Made by a program: the position numbers and the translations under genes. Below are positions 11,960 through 23,900 of a stretch of DNA of 64,000 nt, in pieces. The stretch lies in NCBI GenBank assembly GCA_963682025.1, contig OY821521.1, positions 195,559,026 to 195,623,025 of the forward strand, read 5' to 3'. Origin of the DNA: Cordilura impudica. Taxonomy: Eukaryota > Arthropoda > Insecta > Diptera > Scathophagidae. Below the pieces are notes generated by a model that saw only the letters and a program-made list of their open reading frames with translations, searched no databases and was not told where the DNA came from. Position 1 is the first letter of the stretch, and every line of letters starts with the position of its first letter.

Positions 11960-13200
11960 ATATTTTTTGTTAAAAGGAGAGGGTACCCTGCTATAAAATA
12001 AAAAAAAAAATTTTTACAACATAATGTTTAAACGAATATAACATATATAGTCTTAAAATAGTTAATTTTCTTAAAAGATTTATTTTTTTAATAAGGTAAG
12101 TTTTCTTAAAAAATTAAATTTTCTTAAAAAAGTAGCTTTTCTTAAAAATTTACTTTTTTAAGAAAGTAGTTTTTCTTAATTAAGTACATTTTCTTACAAA
12201 AGGACCATTTCTTAAGGTATCTTAACAAGTACATTTTCTTAAAAAGCATCTTCTCTTAAGAAAGTTCCTTTTCTTGAAAAGCTACTTTTCTTAATAAAGT
12301 ACCTTCTGCACAAAATCCACATATTATTAAAGAAGTATCTTTTCTAAAAAAAATATTTTTCTTCTTAAATAATCACCTTTACTTAAAAAAGTACGTCTTC
12401 GTAAGAAGTGCCTTTTCTAAAAAACTACGGTTTCTAGAAAAAGTACGTTTCTTAAAAAATTCCTTTTCTTAAAAAAAATACGATTTCTTAAAATGTTTTT
12501 TCTTATACTTACTCTTAAAAAATTAACTCTAATTTAAAAAGTAATTTTTCTTGAAAAAGTACCTTTCCCTAAAAACTGCCTTTTCTTAAAAAAGTACATT
12601 TTCTAAAAAAAAGTAATTTTTATAAAAAAAAAAAATAATCTTTCTTAAAAAGTACCTTTGTTTTTTGCAAACTACCTTTTCTTAAAAAGTTTATCTATAT
12701 ATTAATACCTGAAGGAAAATTGTTTTATCCCTTTTAAAGCAAAATGCGGGCACGGAGGAGTGTGAAAATTGGCACAGTTATAGTTCATATGGAAGAGAAG
12801 TGCCGAATGATGAAATTTATGTATAATATATGTTAAAAATATATTAAATGAAATGAAATAAATATTTATAATAATTAATTTTACAAGAGCCTAAAGGTAT
12901 GCTAATCAATTTTAGCCAATTCATCGAATTTCATTATAACTGTATATATATCACACGCCCTTTATGCTCTTATAAAATTATTTATTATCATAAATTTTTT
13001 ATATATGTATATAGATTAAAAAAACATTGAAAGAAAAAAATAAAATTTCCTAGAATTTGCATTCCCATTTCGAGTGCTGGGTTATGCTAGTTTTCTTAAA
13101 ATAGAACCTTTTCTTAAGATATATCTTTCTCTTAAAAAAGTATTTTTTCTTAAAAAAAACTTGGCTTTTCTTGAAAACTCATTTTCTTAAAAAATATCTT
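11960..13200. repeat. 18-bp minisatellite, interrupted by a Helitron
   Basis: Degenerate head-to-tail copies of a unit close to AAAAAGTACCTTTTCTTA run from about 12060 to 12693 and resume at 13091-13200 after the Helitron at 12694-13090. It is the reverse complement of the unit of the much larger array at 20995-24800. Confidence 0.8.
12694..13090 (+). mobile_element. Non-autonomous Helitron inside the minisatellite
   Basis: The 5' end is TCTATATATTAATACCTGAA and the 3' end is GCTGGGTTATGCTAG. The site lies between A (12693) and T (13091), the canonical Helitron insertion. An internal hairpin and palindromic arms are shared with the other copies. It is 397 bp with no coding sequence. Because it splits the minisatellite, it inserted after the array had expanded. 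Confidence 0.9.
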
Positions 13201-13214
13201 GAATGTAGTTAGGA

Positions 13215-13856
13215 GTTCCACCTGACCATGGTTGACGGAAAAACGAAACGAACTGACAAATACAACCTCAACATTGTCATGTCCGATATGCAAAATTATG
13301 CAAAAGAACTTTGGAAATTTGAACGATTCTACAAACGGAGAGATATGGAATCTCATCAAGGATAAGGCGTATGGAGTTTATGCTGAAATTGGCGTATACC
13401 CTTCCACAAAAGGCGGAACACTTTGATGCAAATAAATCAGATAAGGATAACCAAAAGGTCAGAAGGAACAGAATACATGGTGCGTTTTTCAAAGAAGTTG
13501 GACTAGAAGTAGACTACTCCAGGTGCGGATACCGGAACTCAAACGATGAAAACATTCGGCGGAGATTTTTTGAAAATGATGAAGCAGTAACTCGAATCAC
13601 TGGAATTAACAATCAAATCCTTAAAAGATTGGGAACGATCTTTTATGTTTTAAACTGCAAACAAAAGGTTAATTCTACAAAATATGGAAGAAATTTAACG
13701 CGACAGTCCATAAAATATTGGCATATGGCAAAGGTATAATTGAATATCAGTCTTTGCCAACTAGAGAGCTTTCCGAAGAAGCTCAGCAGTCCCTCAACAA
13801 ATTTTATAAAAAATATAGAGGCTCGAACACGTTCAGAGCATCAAGGGTGATACAAA
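13215..13856 (+). pseudogene. Decayed protein Y gene (5' part)
   Basis: Several frames join into one recognisable protein: LTMVDGK; then ELTNTTSTLSCPICK with a CxxC motif; AYGVYAEIG; a charged stretch DYSRCGYRNSNDENIRRRFF; TGINNQILKRLG; then HKILAYGKGIIEYQSLP and ELSEEAQQSLNKFYKKYR. I recognise this as an uncharacterised family found in many copies in arthropods and Hydra (typically VHKVLIHGA.II....LPIG.LSEEAQEARNK), which suggests a transposon-borne gene. At least three frameshifts make it non-functional. An R1 repeat interrupts the reading near 13856; it resumes at about 14641. Confidence 0.6.
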
Positions 13857-14640
13857 ACAAGTAAGAAAATTATAGTCGTTTTAGACCGACTATACGATAC
13901 CCTATACCATGCGTTTAGAAACCCTATCTCTTAGGCCCAACTAACTGGACATTGAAAATAAGCAAAAACCAAATTTGAGTGGGATTTTTATTAATTTTTT
14001 GGCTGGAGACATGAAAAAGTTCATATCGGATGCTATATCTATAAAGGGACTAGGTCCAAAAATGGACCGATCCTGATCATGTTTGGTAAAGTCTCTTGTA
14101 TTTTGCAAAAATATGTACAAACAAAATTTGAGAAGAATCAGTGCAATATTTTTGTTTTTTAATAGATTTAAGTGAAGATCGGGAAGCAGCTCTATATGGG
14201 GTCAAAGGGATCATTTTTGGACTACTCATTGGTGGATGTAATGAACGCATACAAACCCAATTTGAGTAAGATCTAGATGACAATTTGGATCTTATGACAA
14301 TTTATGTCGATTTCATATGGGTAATTTGTATGGGGGCTAGGTCTGAACATGGACCGATTCTCACCAATTTCAATAGCGTTCATCCCATGGCCGACAAAAG
14401 CTTATATACCAAATTTCATCAAAATATAATTACATTTGCGACCTGCAGTTTGATTACAAGCTGTACATGGACACACAGACGGACGGACGGACGGACGGAC
14501 GGACATTGTTAAATCAACTCAGAAAGTGATTCTGATTCGATCGGTATAATTAAAGATGGGTCTAGGTCAAATATTTTTGGTTGTTACAAACAGCAGCACA
14601 AAGTCATTATACCCAAACCACATAGTGGTATAGGGTATAA
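13857..14640 (+). repeat. Dispersed repeat R1, full-length copy
   Basis: It starts ACAAGTAAGAAAATTATAG, followed by a stem TATAGTCG/CGACTATA and ATACCCTATACCATGCG. The far end has a (GGAC)n tract at about 14472-14500, a long conserved body, and ends CATAGTGGTATAGGGTATAA. The two ends share ATACCCTATACCA as an inverted repeat. It lies in the middle of the decayed Y gene, which shows that R1 is or was mobile. About 780 bp, no supported protein. Confidence 0.8.
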
Positions 14641-14724
14641 TGAGGACATGTTGGCAGCATCTTCCGATCCACTAATTTCATATCTACGGCATGTGAAGTC
14701 ACGAAAAGAGTTAGAATCCAATAA
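14641..14724 (+). pseudogene. Decayed protein Y gene (3' part)
   Basis: The translation EDMLAASSDPLISYLR fits the 'LLxSSDPxIxxLR' block that follows SEEAQ..NK..RKYR in the Y family, so this is the continuation of 13215-13856 beyond the R1 insertion. It ends at the TAA target duplication of the Z transposon (14722-14724). Confidence 0.5.
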
Positions 14725-16840
14725 CACTGATCAACAAGGTTTTTGCCACACGGATTCTGTATGCTAATTATTACTTTACTATATACCCTGATTGCAAAAC
14801 ACAAACTAAATTTTTTCTGTCACGCACAGATTTGTTGTGACACCCACTTATGATTTTACCTTATTTTCAGTTAATACAACTGTACGTACGGTTTAATTTC
14901 ATCAAGTTTTCATTTAAAAAAGTGTCATATTTTGAGTTTAGAATACAAAAGCAAAATGTTGTTATATTCTCAACATGCAAAGGAACTGTATCAATCATCA
15001 TAATTCTTTTTTGCTACGTATGTGGTGAACTAACTTTCAAAAGTCAGCGACGAAATTTAACTAAACTGGTAAAGCAGTGTTATCGTGATTATTTTGGCTT
15101 CTCTGTGGCTCATCAAGATAAGAATTGGGCACCTCATATATGCTGTACGACATGTGTTAAGAATCTTACAGGTTGGGCAAAAGGAACGCGATATATGGCT
15201 TTTGGAAAACCCATGATTTGGACAGAGCCTGTAGACCACGTATCTGATTGTTTCCTTTGTCTAACTTGTATAAATGGTATAAATATAGCATCAAAACATA
15301 TAGTTCAATATGCAAATGTACGTTCTGCAACACGACCACTTCCTCATAGTGCTGATTTACATATACCTGCAGTGCCAAATCCAACAAATGATGCAGCAAA
15401 TGATGACATCGAGTTACCTTCATGTAATGCAATTGCAGATGAAATTCATGATCCAACCTATGTACCCTATAGTAAGGAGCCTCATTTGCTAACTCAAGCT
15501 GATCTTAACGATCTGGTTCGCGACTTAAAATTGTCAAAAAAAACCAGTCTGAACTATTAGGATCTAGATTGAAAGAATGGAATATGTTTCATCCAGATAC
15601 TAATGTGTACCGTTTTCGTAGCCGTGACGAAGAACTAAGAAAATACTTTTTTCAAGAAGAAAATTTAATTTATTGCAATGATATAACTTCGGTTATGAAC
15701 TTCCTAGATATTGAATTTGAACCACCAGATTGGCGTTTGTTTATAGACTCGTCAAAAACCAGTTTGAAAGCTGTACTCTTGCATAATGGAAATAGATTTT
15801 CCTCTTATCCAGTAGCACATGCTTTCGGTATGAAAGAAACTTACGAAAACATGAAATTGGTTCTAGAAAAAATTCAGTACAATAAATTTTCATTTAAACT
15901 CTGTGGGGACTTAAAAGTCATTGCTTTACTTCTCGGATTGCAGCTAGGTTTTACAAAGTATTGTTGCTTTTTATGTGAGTGGGACAGTAGGGATCGAAAC
16001 AATCACTACCACAAGAAAGACTGGCCAAAGCGCGAGGGTCTCACTCCTGGAGAAAAAAATGTTTTACACCCCCCCCTCTTGTCGAGCCCACCAGAGTACT
16101 TTTACCACCACTACATATTAAACTAGGTTTGATAAAAAATTTTGTCAAAGCCATGGATCGCAACGGCTCAGGTTTTACGTACTTGAAAGAAAAGTTTCCT
16201 AAAGTTAGTGACGCAAAAATAAAGGAAGGAATTTTTGTCGGACCTCAAATCAGAGAATTGTTAAAGGATAACATATTCGAAGAAAAGTTTGTTAGAGAGA
16301 TCTGCGTGGAAAAGTTTTAAAAATGTCGCACAAAATTTTTTGGGCAACCACAAAGCAAGTAACTACAAAGATCTGGTAGAAGAACTACTTTCGACGTATC
16401 AAGCATTGGGTTGTAATATGTCACTCAAAATACTCTTTCTACACTCCCACCTCGATTTCTTTTCCGAGAACCTAGGAGCCGTTAGCGACGAACACGGCGA
16501 CAGGTTCCATCAGGATATTTCCAGCATGGAAAAACGATACCAGGGCAAATGGAGTTGTCGAATGTTGGCAGATAATTGTTGGACACTTGCAAGAGATCAG
16601 CCTCAGGTCAAATACTCCAGAAAATCATAGTTTTTAGTTTTAAAAAACATATTATCAAGTATAATTGTATGTAAAAAAGTATCAGTATTTTTTATGAAAT
16701 ATAAAATTCCTGTCAAAAAAAAAACTATGGGTGTCAAATTTTTTTCTACCTCTGTTTTCCACCTTAGGAAGTCAAAATAAAGTGAAAAAGACCAAAAAAG
16801 TTCATGTGACAAATTAAAAGTTCATTTTTGTCAATCAGTG
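14725..16840 (+). mobile_element. Z transposon: CACTG-ended, TAA target duplication
   Basis: The left end is CACTGATCAACAAGG and the right end is TTGTCAATCAGTG (reverse complement CACTGATTGACAA). TAA flanks both sides (14722-14724 and 16841-16843). It is 2116 bp and carries the Z protein. CACTG ends with 3-bp duplications are reminiscent of the CACTA/CMC superfamily. The protein layout (Asp, Asp, CxxC, a LHIKLGL motif, late acidic residues) is compatible, but the assignment is an inference. The TIRs are short and imperfect, in contrast with the ~109-bp TIRs of the related MITE. Confidence 0.75.
14850..16630 (+). pseudogene. Protein Z, putative transposase of the Z transposon (frameshifted)
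   Basis: Recognisable similarity starts near 15010 (CYVCGELTFKSQRRN); the reading upstream looks non-coding or intronic. In order: a Cys-rich N-terminal region (CYVC, HICCTTC, CFLC), LVRDLKLSKK and SRLKEW, WRLFIDSSKTSLKAVLLHNG, CGDLKVIALLLG, CCFLCEWDSR, LPPLHIKLGLIKNFVKAMD, GIFVGPQIREL, NFLGNHKASNY, DEHGDRFHQDISSME, and CWTLARD before the stop. Frameshifts lie near 15540 (A run), 16075 (C run) and 16285. Candidate catalytic acids are the Asp of FIDSS and GDLK and a Glu in the RFHQDISSME block; this is inference. The N-terminal cysteines suggest a zinc DNA-binding module. The family is widespread but uncharacterised. Confidence 0.75.
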
Positions 16841-16843
16841 TAA

Positions 16844-17450
16844 TTATAGTTAATAAATGGTTACTCTATTAAATATACCTTCTGGTACGAATTGTGATAA
16901 TTATTTTGAAGCAACTTGAAAAAAAAAATTCGAAAAATCTTAATTTTTTTGTGGATAATAATTTTAAAACAAAGAAAAACAAATATAAAAATATAAAGTG
17001 GTTAAAAATCATGTTTTTTAGTTAACACAAACATGATTTTTTTCATCTAGAAGGTTCAGCACCTTGTTCAAACACTTATTTCATAGGTTGATCAATTATC
17101 TATCATATGCCTTTTAACTTATTTGATTATCTCAATTGGTTCAAAAGTTATGATTTTTGCAACGAAAAAACTCAAATGGCGCCACTGTGCGACACCCAGC
17201 ATAAAAATAAATTCAAAGTAGTGAAAAGTGAAAAAATAGGTTCTGATGTGGCTAAAAGTCGGATCAATGAATTTATCATTGGCAATGGAGGCTGTGATTT
17301 AGAGAACCAGAGAAGTACTTATTAAGAAGTTTGTAGGATGGGAGAATAAATACTTTTTTTTTGGAAAGGATAAAAATTTTGATTTCATCGGGCAACAGTA
17401 CCTACTGAACTTAAACAATGCCATATACACATGAAAGTACAGGTAGGTCA
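16844..17450. other. Non-coding spacer
   Basis: It could include the old 3' flank of the Y gene. The open frame at 17107-17325 has no motif I recognise. Confidence 0.3.
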
Positions 17451-17883
17451 TCTATATACTAATACGTGAAGGAAAATCTTTCAACGGGTTTTTAAGCAAT
17501 ATGCGCTCACGGAGGAGTGTGAAATTTGGCATAGTTATAGATCATATGGAGGAGAAGTGCAGCATTTTAAAATTTATGTATAATTTGTGTTAAAAATATA
17601 TTAAATTAAAGAAAATAAAATGTTTATAATAAATAATTTTATAAGAGCCTAAAGGTATGCTAATCAATTTTAGCCAATTCACAATTCATCGAATTTAATT
17701 ATAGTTGTTTATAACACGCCCTGTGTTGAATTGTAAATTGCCTAAAATTTATCAGCATACCTTTAGGCTCTTATAAAATTATTTATTATCATAAATTGTA
17801 TATATACAGATTAAAAAACATTGAAAGAAAAAATAAAATTTCCTAGAATTTGCACTCGAATTTCGAGTGCTGGGTTATGCTAG
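17451..17883 (+). mobile_element. Non-autonomous Helitron, best-preserved copy
   Basis: The 5' end is TCTATATACTAATACGTGAA. The 3' end is a hairpin GCACTCGAATTTCGAGTGC followed by TGGGTTATGCTAG. It is inserted between A (17450) and T (17884). Two arms of about 60 bp around GAGCCTAAAGGTATGCTAAT form an internal palindrome (17632-17790). It encodes no protein, so Rep/helicase must come from elsewhere. Confidence 0.92.
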
Positions 17884-18039
17884 TATATAGTAAAATTGCG
17901 TTCCCATTTTTTTTTTCTGATCTTTTCTCATTTTTAATGGACTTCAAAGTTTAAAGGATATAAAGATTTCTAAAAATTTTTATAAATATTTCTACACATC
18001 AGAATTTGTTAATATGGCTATCAAATGAAGGAGAACAAT

Positions 18040-19480
18040 CTCTAGAAATTAAAATAATTTTTTGTCTTAATTTTACAGAATGAAAAATTGTAAATAATGT
18101 CCTTTCAAAATTTTAAACTTTCATATCCTTGAGAATTTCCAAAATATGAAATGGATTTTCTTAATTTCAAATAGAATTTTGTGAATATCAAAAAGATTTT
18201 TTTTTTTTTTAATATAAATATAAATTTTGTGAATTTTCAGTTCGAATTTTCTGAATTTCGAAGGAAAATTATAGATTACAAATAAAAAATTTAGAATTAA
18301 TGCCACATTCTGAATTTCAAATGGATATTTTTGTGAATTTTTAAAAATTTAAATTATGCACTACAATTCGAAGTTTCTGCATTAATATGAGATTTTCTGA
18401 ATTGCAAATGGAATTTTGTAAATTTCAAACGGAATTTTGTAAATTTCAATTTGAATTTTCTTAATTTGAAATAGAATTTTTTAATTTCATTGAAATTTTT
18501 GGAACAACAACTAGAATTTTGTTTTTTTTTTTTTTTTTTTTTGTTAATGGAATTTTCTGAATTGCAAATGGAATTTTTATATTTCTTTTACTGGAATTTT
18601 CTGAATTACAAATCGAAATTTCTGGCATTTCTTGAATTTAAAATGGATGCTTTAAGAAATATATATATAAAATTTGTGGATTTTTGAAAATTCTGAATTA
18701 TAAATCAAATTTTTTAAATTAAAATGGGATTTTCAGAATTTATATTATATTTTTGAATCTCAAATGAAATTTTCTGAATTTCAAATCGATAACTCATATG
18801 TAAATATAAATTTTGTGAATTTTTAAAATTAAAATTATGAACTACAAATCGAAGTTTCGGAATGTGAGATTTTCTGAATTGGAAATAGAATTTTCTGAAT
18901 TTGAAATGGAATTTCCGTAATTATAAATGCAATTTTCTGAATAAAGTGTATATTTCGGAAAACGAATTCTTAAATGGAATTGTCTGAATTTCAAATGAAA
19001 ATTCTGAATTATAAATCAATTTCTAAACTGAAATGGTATTTTCTGAATTTCAAATTTAGATTTTTGAATTTAAAATGGAATTTTCTAAATTACAAATCGA
19101 ATTTTCATATTTAAATTGCAATTTCTGAAAGAAGAAGTGGATATCTTGGGAAATATAAAAATATGAATTTAGTGAATTTTCAAATGGAATTTTCGAAACT
19201 ATAAAGCGATTATTTTTAATTACATATTGATTTTTCTAAATTTAAAATGAATATATTCGGAAATGCAACTAAAAATTTTAAATAGAAATGCGAGCTGCAA
19301 TTTAAAAATTCTAAATTTCAATAGACAAAAATATATATAAATATCATTTTCTCAATTACAAACGGAAATTCGATTTAAAATTGATATTATGTGAATATCA
19401 ATTAATATTTTTTTGTTTTGCGAATGGAAATTCTAATTTTTAATTGATAATTTCATATTAAAAAATTAAAAAAAATATAT
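18040..19480. repeat. ~20-bp minisatellite (TTTCTGAATTTCAAATGGAA-like)
   Basis: Many degenerate copies of a GGAATTTTCTGAATTTCAAA motif occur, densest at 18300-19100, with scattered substitutions and small indels. No gene is present; open frames here are repeat translations. Confidence 0.75.
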
Positions 19481-20994
19481 GAGATCATTATTGCTCTTAA
19501 AAACCGTGACATGGAATGACTCATACGACATAGACATGCACATATGTATGGCCATAGACATATTTTTTTTTACCTTTTTCTTATATATACATATATATAC
19601 ACATATGTATATATATTATATTCCAAATGTCATAAATGCGCAAAAATAGTTTTGATTTTTTTTTTTTGTTGTTTCTTAGCCATGGTCATGGGTTATAAAA
19701 ATGCTGAAGGCATATAAAAGCGTGCCTAAAAGGGTTGTCAAAATTCAACGAACTGCATTTGAATATCATAAATTTGACAAAGAGTACACGAAAATGGACA
19801 TAGAGTCCATGCGCGTAACATGCACATAGAAACTTTGGAATTAAAATTTGACGTTGTATGCACAAACAGTGTTAGCCATTGTTATTGAGCAGTTTTTAAT
19901 TTAAAAAATAATTGCGTTTGTCTAAATTAATGCATTTAGATAATCAAAATGATATTAGTAACGAATATTACGAATTAAATTGTGAGTTATATTTATATTA
20001 AACGTATCGTAAGCAACATATTGTGAATTATATCATTATATTATTATCGTAAGCTTAAAATTTACCCATGCTATAAGGCATAATTTTATCAAAATACTTT
20101 TGATCACTTCAATTATTCTACAACCCTCAACATAAAAGGTTAGCGACCAGCACCCTAAAATATTATTTAATAAGTTAAATATTAATTAATCCCTAAAATT
20201 TCTATTTCTCTTATATCTTATATAACATTGGATAAATTTCAAACCCTACGTTTATAATTTCTCCATTTCTCGAGAAATTATAAATAATCAAGGCACAGGT
20301 TCTAAACTGTTCAATATTTAGGTTCCAGCAATTACAGCCCACTCTTGCATCCCACAACCTCAACCTAAATATTAACCAACCGGGAGAATTCTGTACAGCC
20401 TTTAATTCTAATTTTTTCCCCTATTGAAAAAATAAAACTTGAAAATGTCGTTATCATTATATCAAGAAATAATTAATAATTCCAATTTTATATGTTCATA
20501 ATAGGGATTTGCAAATTTAAATCCCGGGAATTTTCGATATTTCCGAATTTGTTTATTCGTTAATTTTTCAATATTTTTATGTTGTAATTTTCATTATAAA
20601 AAAAAAAACATTAACGTTTAATTTATTGAATAATAATTATTTTATTTTAAATGTTTTATGCATTAAATGAAGAAACATATTTCAAGTAAACACAAACAAA
20701 AGAAACTTTACATTTAATGTACATAAAGCTTGGATGGGGTCTTATAGACCTGGAAGTTTAAGATACGTAAGTTTTTATTTAAATTATATAAAAATTTGTT
20801 TTCCTACCGCAGAACTGTTTTGTTTTATTGTTTTTATAAACGATTTAAAAACTATTCGCAAATGACCCCAGATTGCATTGAAGGTTAATAAATGATGCTT
20901 AGTTCATTTCAAAATTAGGTAATAAAAAATTATATGATTTAAAAATTCCGGATTGTCAGTCTCAAAAAATCTCATTATTTCCTGCTTGTAATAA
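19481..20994. other. AT-rich unique DNA
   Basis: No gene was recognised. A TATA-like CATATAAAAGCG at about 19716 is followed about 30 bp later by AATTCAACG, but no downstream reading frame supports a promoter. Confidence 0.3.
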
Positions 20995-23900
20995 ATATGA
21001 GAACTTTTTTAAGAAATGACACTTTTGTAAGAAATTATACTTTTTTAAGAAAACTTAGTTTTTTAAGATACGGTACTTTTTAAAAAAAATACGTACTTAT
21101 TTAAAAAAAAAGGTACTTAAGAAACTGTTAAGAAAAAGTAAATTTTTAAAGAAAAGTTCTTGTTTAAGAAAAATTACTTTTTAAGAAAATGTATTTTTTT
21201 AAGAAAATGTAACAAAAGAAAAGGTAGTTTTCCCAGAAAAAATACTCATTGAGAAAAAATACTTTTTTAAGAAATGTACTTTTTTCAGAAAAGTACTTTT
21301 TTTAAAATGACTTTTAAGAAAAGGTACTTTTTAAGAAAATTTACTTTTTTAAGAAAATGTAACAAAAGGTACTTTCAAAATAGGTACTTTTTTCAAAAAA
21401 AAGTAATTTTTTAAGAAAAGGTACTTTTTTCAGAAAAAGTACGTTTTTAAGAAAAGTACTTCTTTACAAAAAATAAATTTTTTAAGAAAATTTACTTCTT
21501 AAGAAAGGACATTTTTAAAGAAAATTGACTTTTTTAAGAAAAGGCACTTTTTAAGAAAATTTTATTTATCCAGAAAAAGTAGTCATTGAGAAAGGATGCT
21601 TTTTTAAAAAAAAGGATACTCTTTTTAAGAAAATGTACTTTTTTAAGAAAAGTACAATTTTTAAAAAAGTTATTTTTCAGAGGAAATATTTTTTTTTTTA
21701 AATAAATTTTTAAGAAACTACTTTTATTAGGAAATTTTACTTTTTTTAAGAAAAGGTTCTTTTTTAAGAGCTGTATGCAACTTGCTAAGGAATCAAAAAA
21801 ACTTCATATAAAAAAACGCTTCAGAAATGCTTAAGGAATTTTTCTGTTTAAAAATTTCTGTTGTTAGTCTGCAGCTTTTTAAAAAAGTAGCATTGTTTTT
21901 ACTACTTTTTTTTGACGTAAATTAAGTTAAGTTAAGGCAACCCAGGCTTCGAGCAGGAATATCAAATTTTTCGTTCTTTCTGAACGGAATTTTGACAGAA
22001 GAGGTAAGCATAAACAAAATGTAATAAGCTTAAAAAATTAGAAGTTCTTTTTCAGTTGCAAACATGGTTGTTTTCAATTTCACAATTCTAAATAATTGAC
22101 AGAAAACAGCTGATTGCTACTGTTGCACTGAAAGGTACGTTTGTGCTTTTTTTTTCTTTAAGAAATATATAAAATTTTTCTGCTAAGCTTCCTTAACAAG
22201 CTGCATACAACTCTTTAAAAATAATTTTTAAAGTAAATTTACTTTTTAAGAAATGACATTTTTCAAGAACATTGATTGACGTTTTTAAGAAATCGTAGTT
22301 TTTTAAGAAAAATTAGTTTTTTAAGAAAGATACCTTGTTCAAAAAAGGTACTTCTTCCAGAAAATGTACTAATTGAGAAAAAATACTTTTTTAAGAAATG
22401 GTACTTTTTCAGAAAAAATACTTTCTGGTTTAAGAAAAGTATCTTATCTCTCTTTAAAAAAAGTATTTTTTAAGAAAATATACTTTTTAAGAAATTACCT
22501 TTTTAAAGAAAACGTAATTTTTTTTTAAGAAGAGGTACTTTTTTAGGAAACAATACTTTTTTAAGCTAAGGTACTTTTTTCAGAAAAAATACTCATTGGG
22601 AAAAAGAGTTTCTTTTTAAGGAAAATTAATTTTTTATAAAGAAAATTAACTTTTTTGAGAAATGTACATTTTTCAGAAAAGGTACTTTCTTAAGAAAATG
22701 AATTTTTTTAAGAAAAGATACTTTTTTGAGAAAATCTTTTTTTTTTAAGAAAACGTAATTATTTTAAGAAAAGGTAATTTTTTAAGAAACAACACTTTTT
22801 TAAGATAAGGTACTTTTTTCAGATAAAGTACTCATGGAGAAAAGAGTTACTTTTTAAAGAAAATTAATTTCTTTTTTTTAGAAAATTTACTTTTTTAAAA
22901 AATGTACTTTTTTCAGAAAAGGTACTTTCTTAAGAAAAGGAATTTTTTAAGAAAATGTACTTTTTTGAGAAAAGCTTTTTTTAAGAAAATTAAATTTTTT
23001 TAAGAAAAGGTAATTTATTAAGAAAAGGTACTTTTTTAAGAAACAACACTTTTTTAAGATAAGGTACTTTTTTCAGATAAAGTACTCATGGAGAAAAGAG
23101 TTACTTTTTAAAGAAAATTTACTTTTTTATGAAATGTAATTTTTTCAGAAAAGGCACTTTTTTAAGAACCAATACTTTTTTAAGCTAAGGCACTTTTTTC
23201 AGAAAAAAATACTCATTGGGAAAAAGAATTACTTTTTAAAGAAAATTAATTTTTTATAAAGAAAATAAACTTTTTTAAGAAATGTAAATTTTTCAGAAAA
23301 GGTACTTTCTTAAGAAATTTAATTTTTTTAAGAAAAGATACGTTTTTGAGAAAAGCTTTTTTTAAGAAAATTAAATTTTTTTAAGAAAAGGTAATTTATT
23401 AAGAAAAGGTACTTTTTTAAGAAACAATACTTTTTTAAGCTAAGGTACTTTTTTCAGAAAAAATACTCATTGGGAAAAAGAATTACTTTTTAAAGAAAAT
23501 TGATTTTTTATAAAGAAAATTAACTTTTTTAAGAAATGTAAATTTTTCAGAAAAGGTACTTTCTTAAGAAAATTAATTTTTTTAAGAAAATATACTTTTT
23601 TGAGAAAAACTTTTTTTTAAGAAAATGTAATTTTTTAAGAAACAATACTTTTTTAAGAAACAATACTTTTTTAAGATAAGGTACTTTTTTCGGATAAAGT
23701 ACTCATTGAGAAAACAGTTACTTTTTAAAGAATATTAACTTTTTTTAAAAAAATTTACTTTTTTAAGAAATGTGCATTTTTCAGAAAAGGTATATTTTTT
23801 AAGAAAAGGATTTTTTTTTTTTTTTAAGAAAAGATACTTTTTTGAGTAAAGCTTTTTTTTAAGAAAATTAAATTTTTTTAAGAAAAGGTAATTTATTAAG

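Noticed and set aside
19700..19760. TATA box plus initiator-like sequence
   Set aside because: No transcript-like structure or open frame follows; a chance match is likely in AT-rich DNA.
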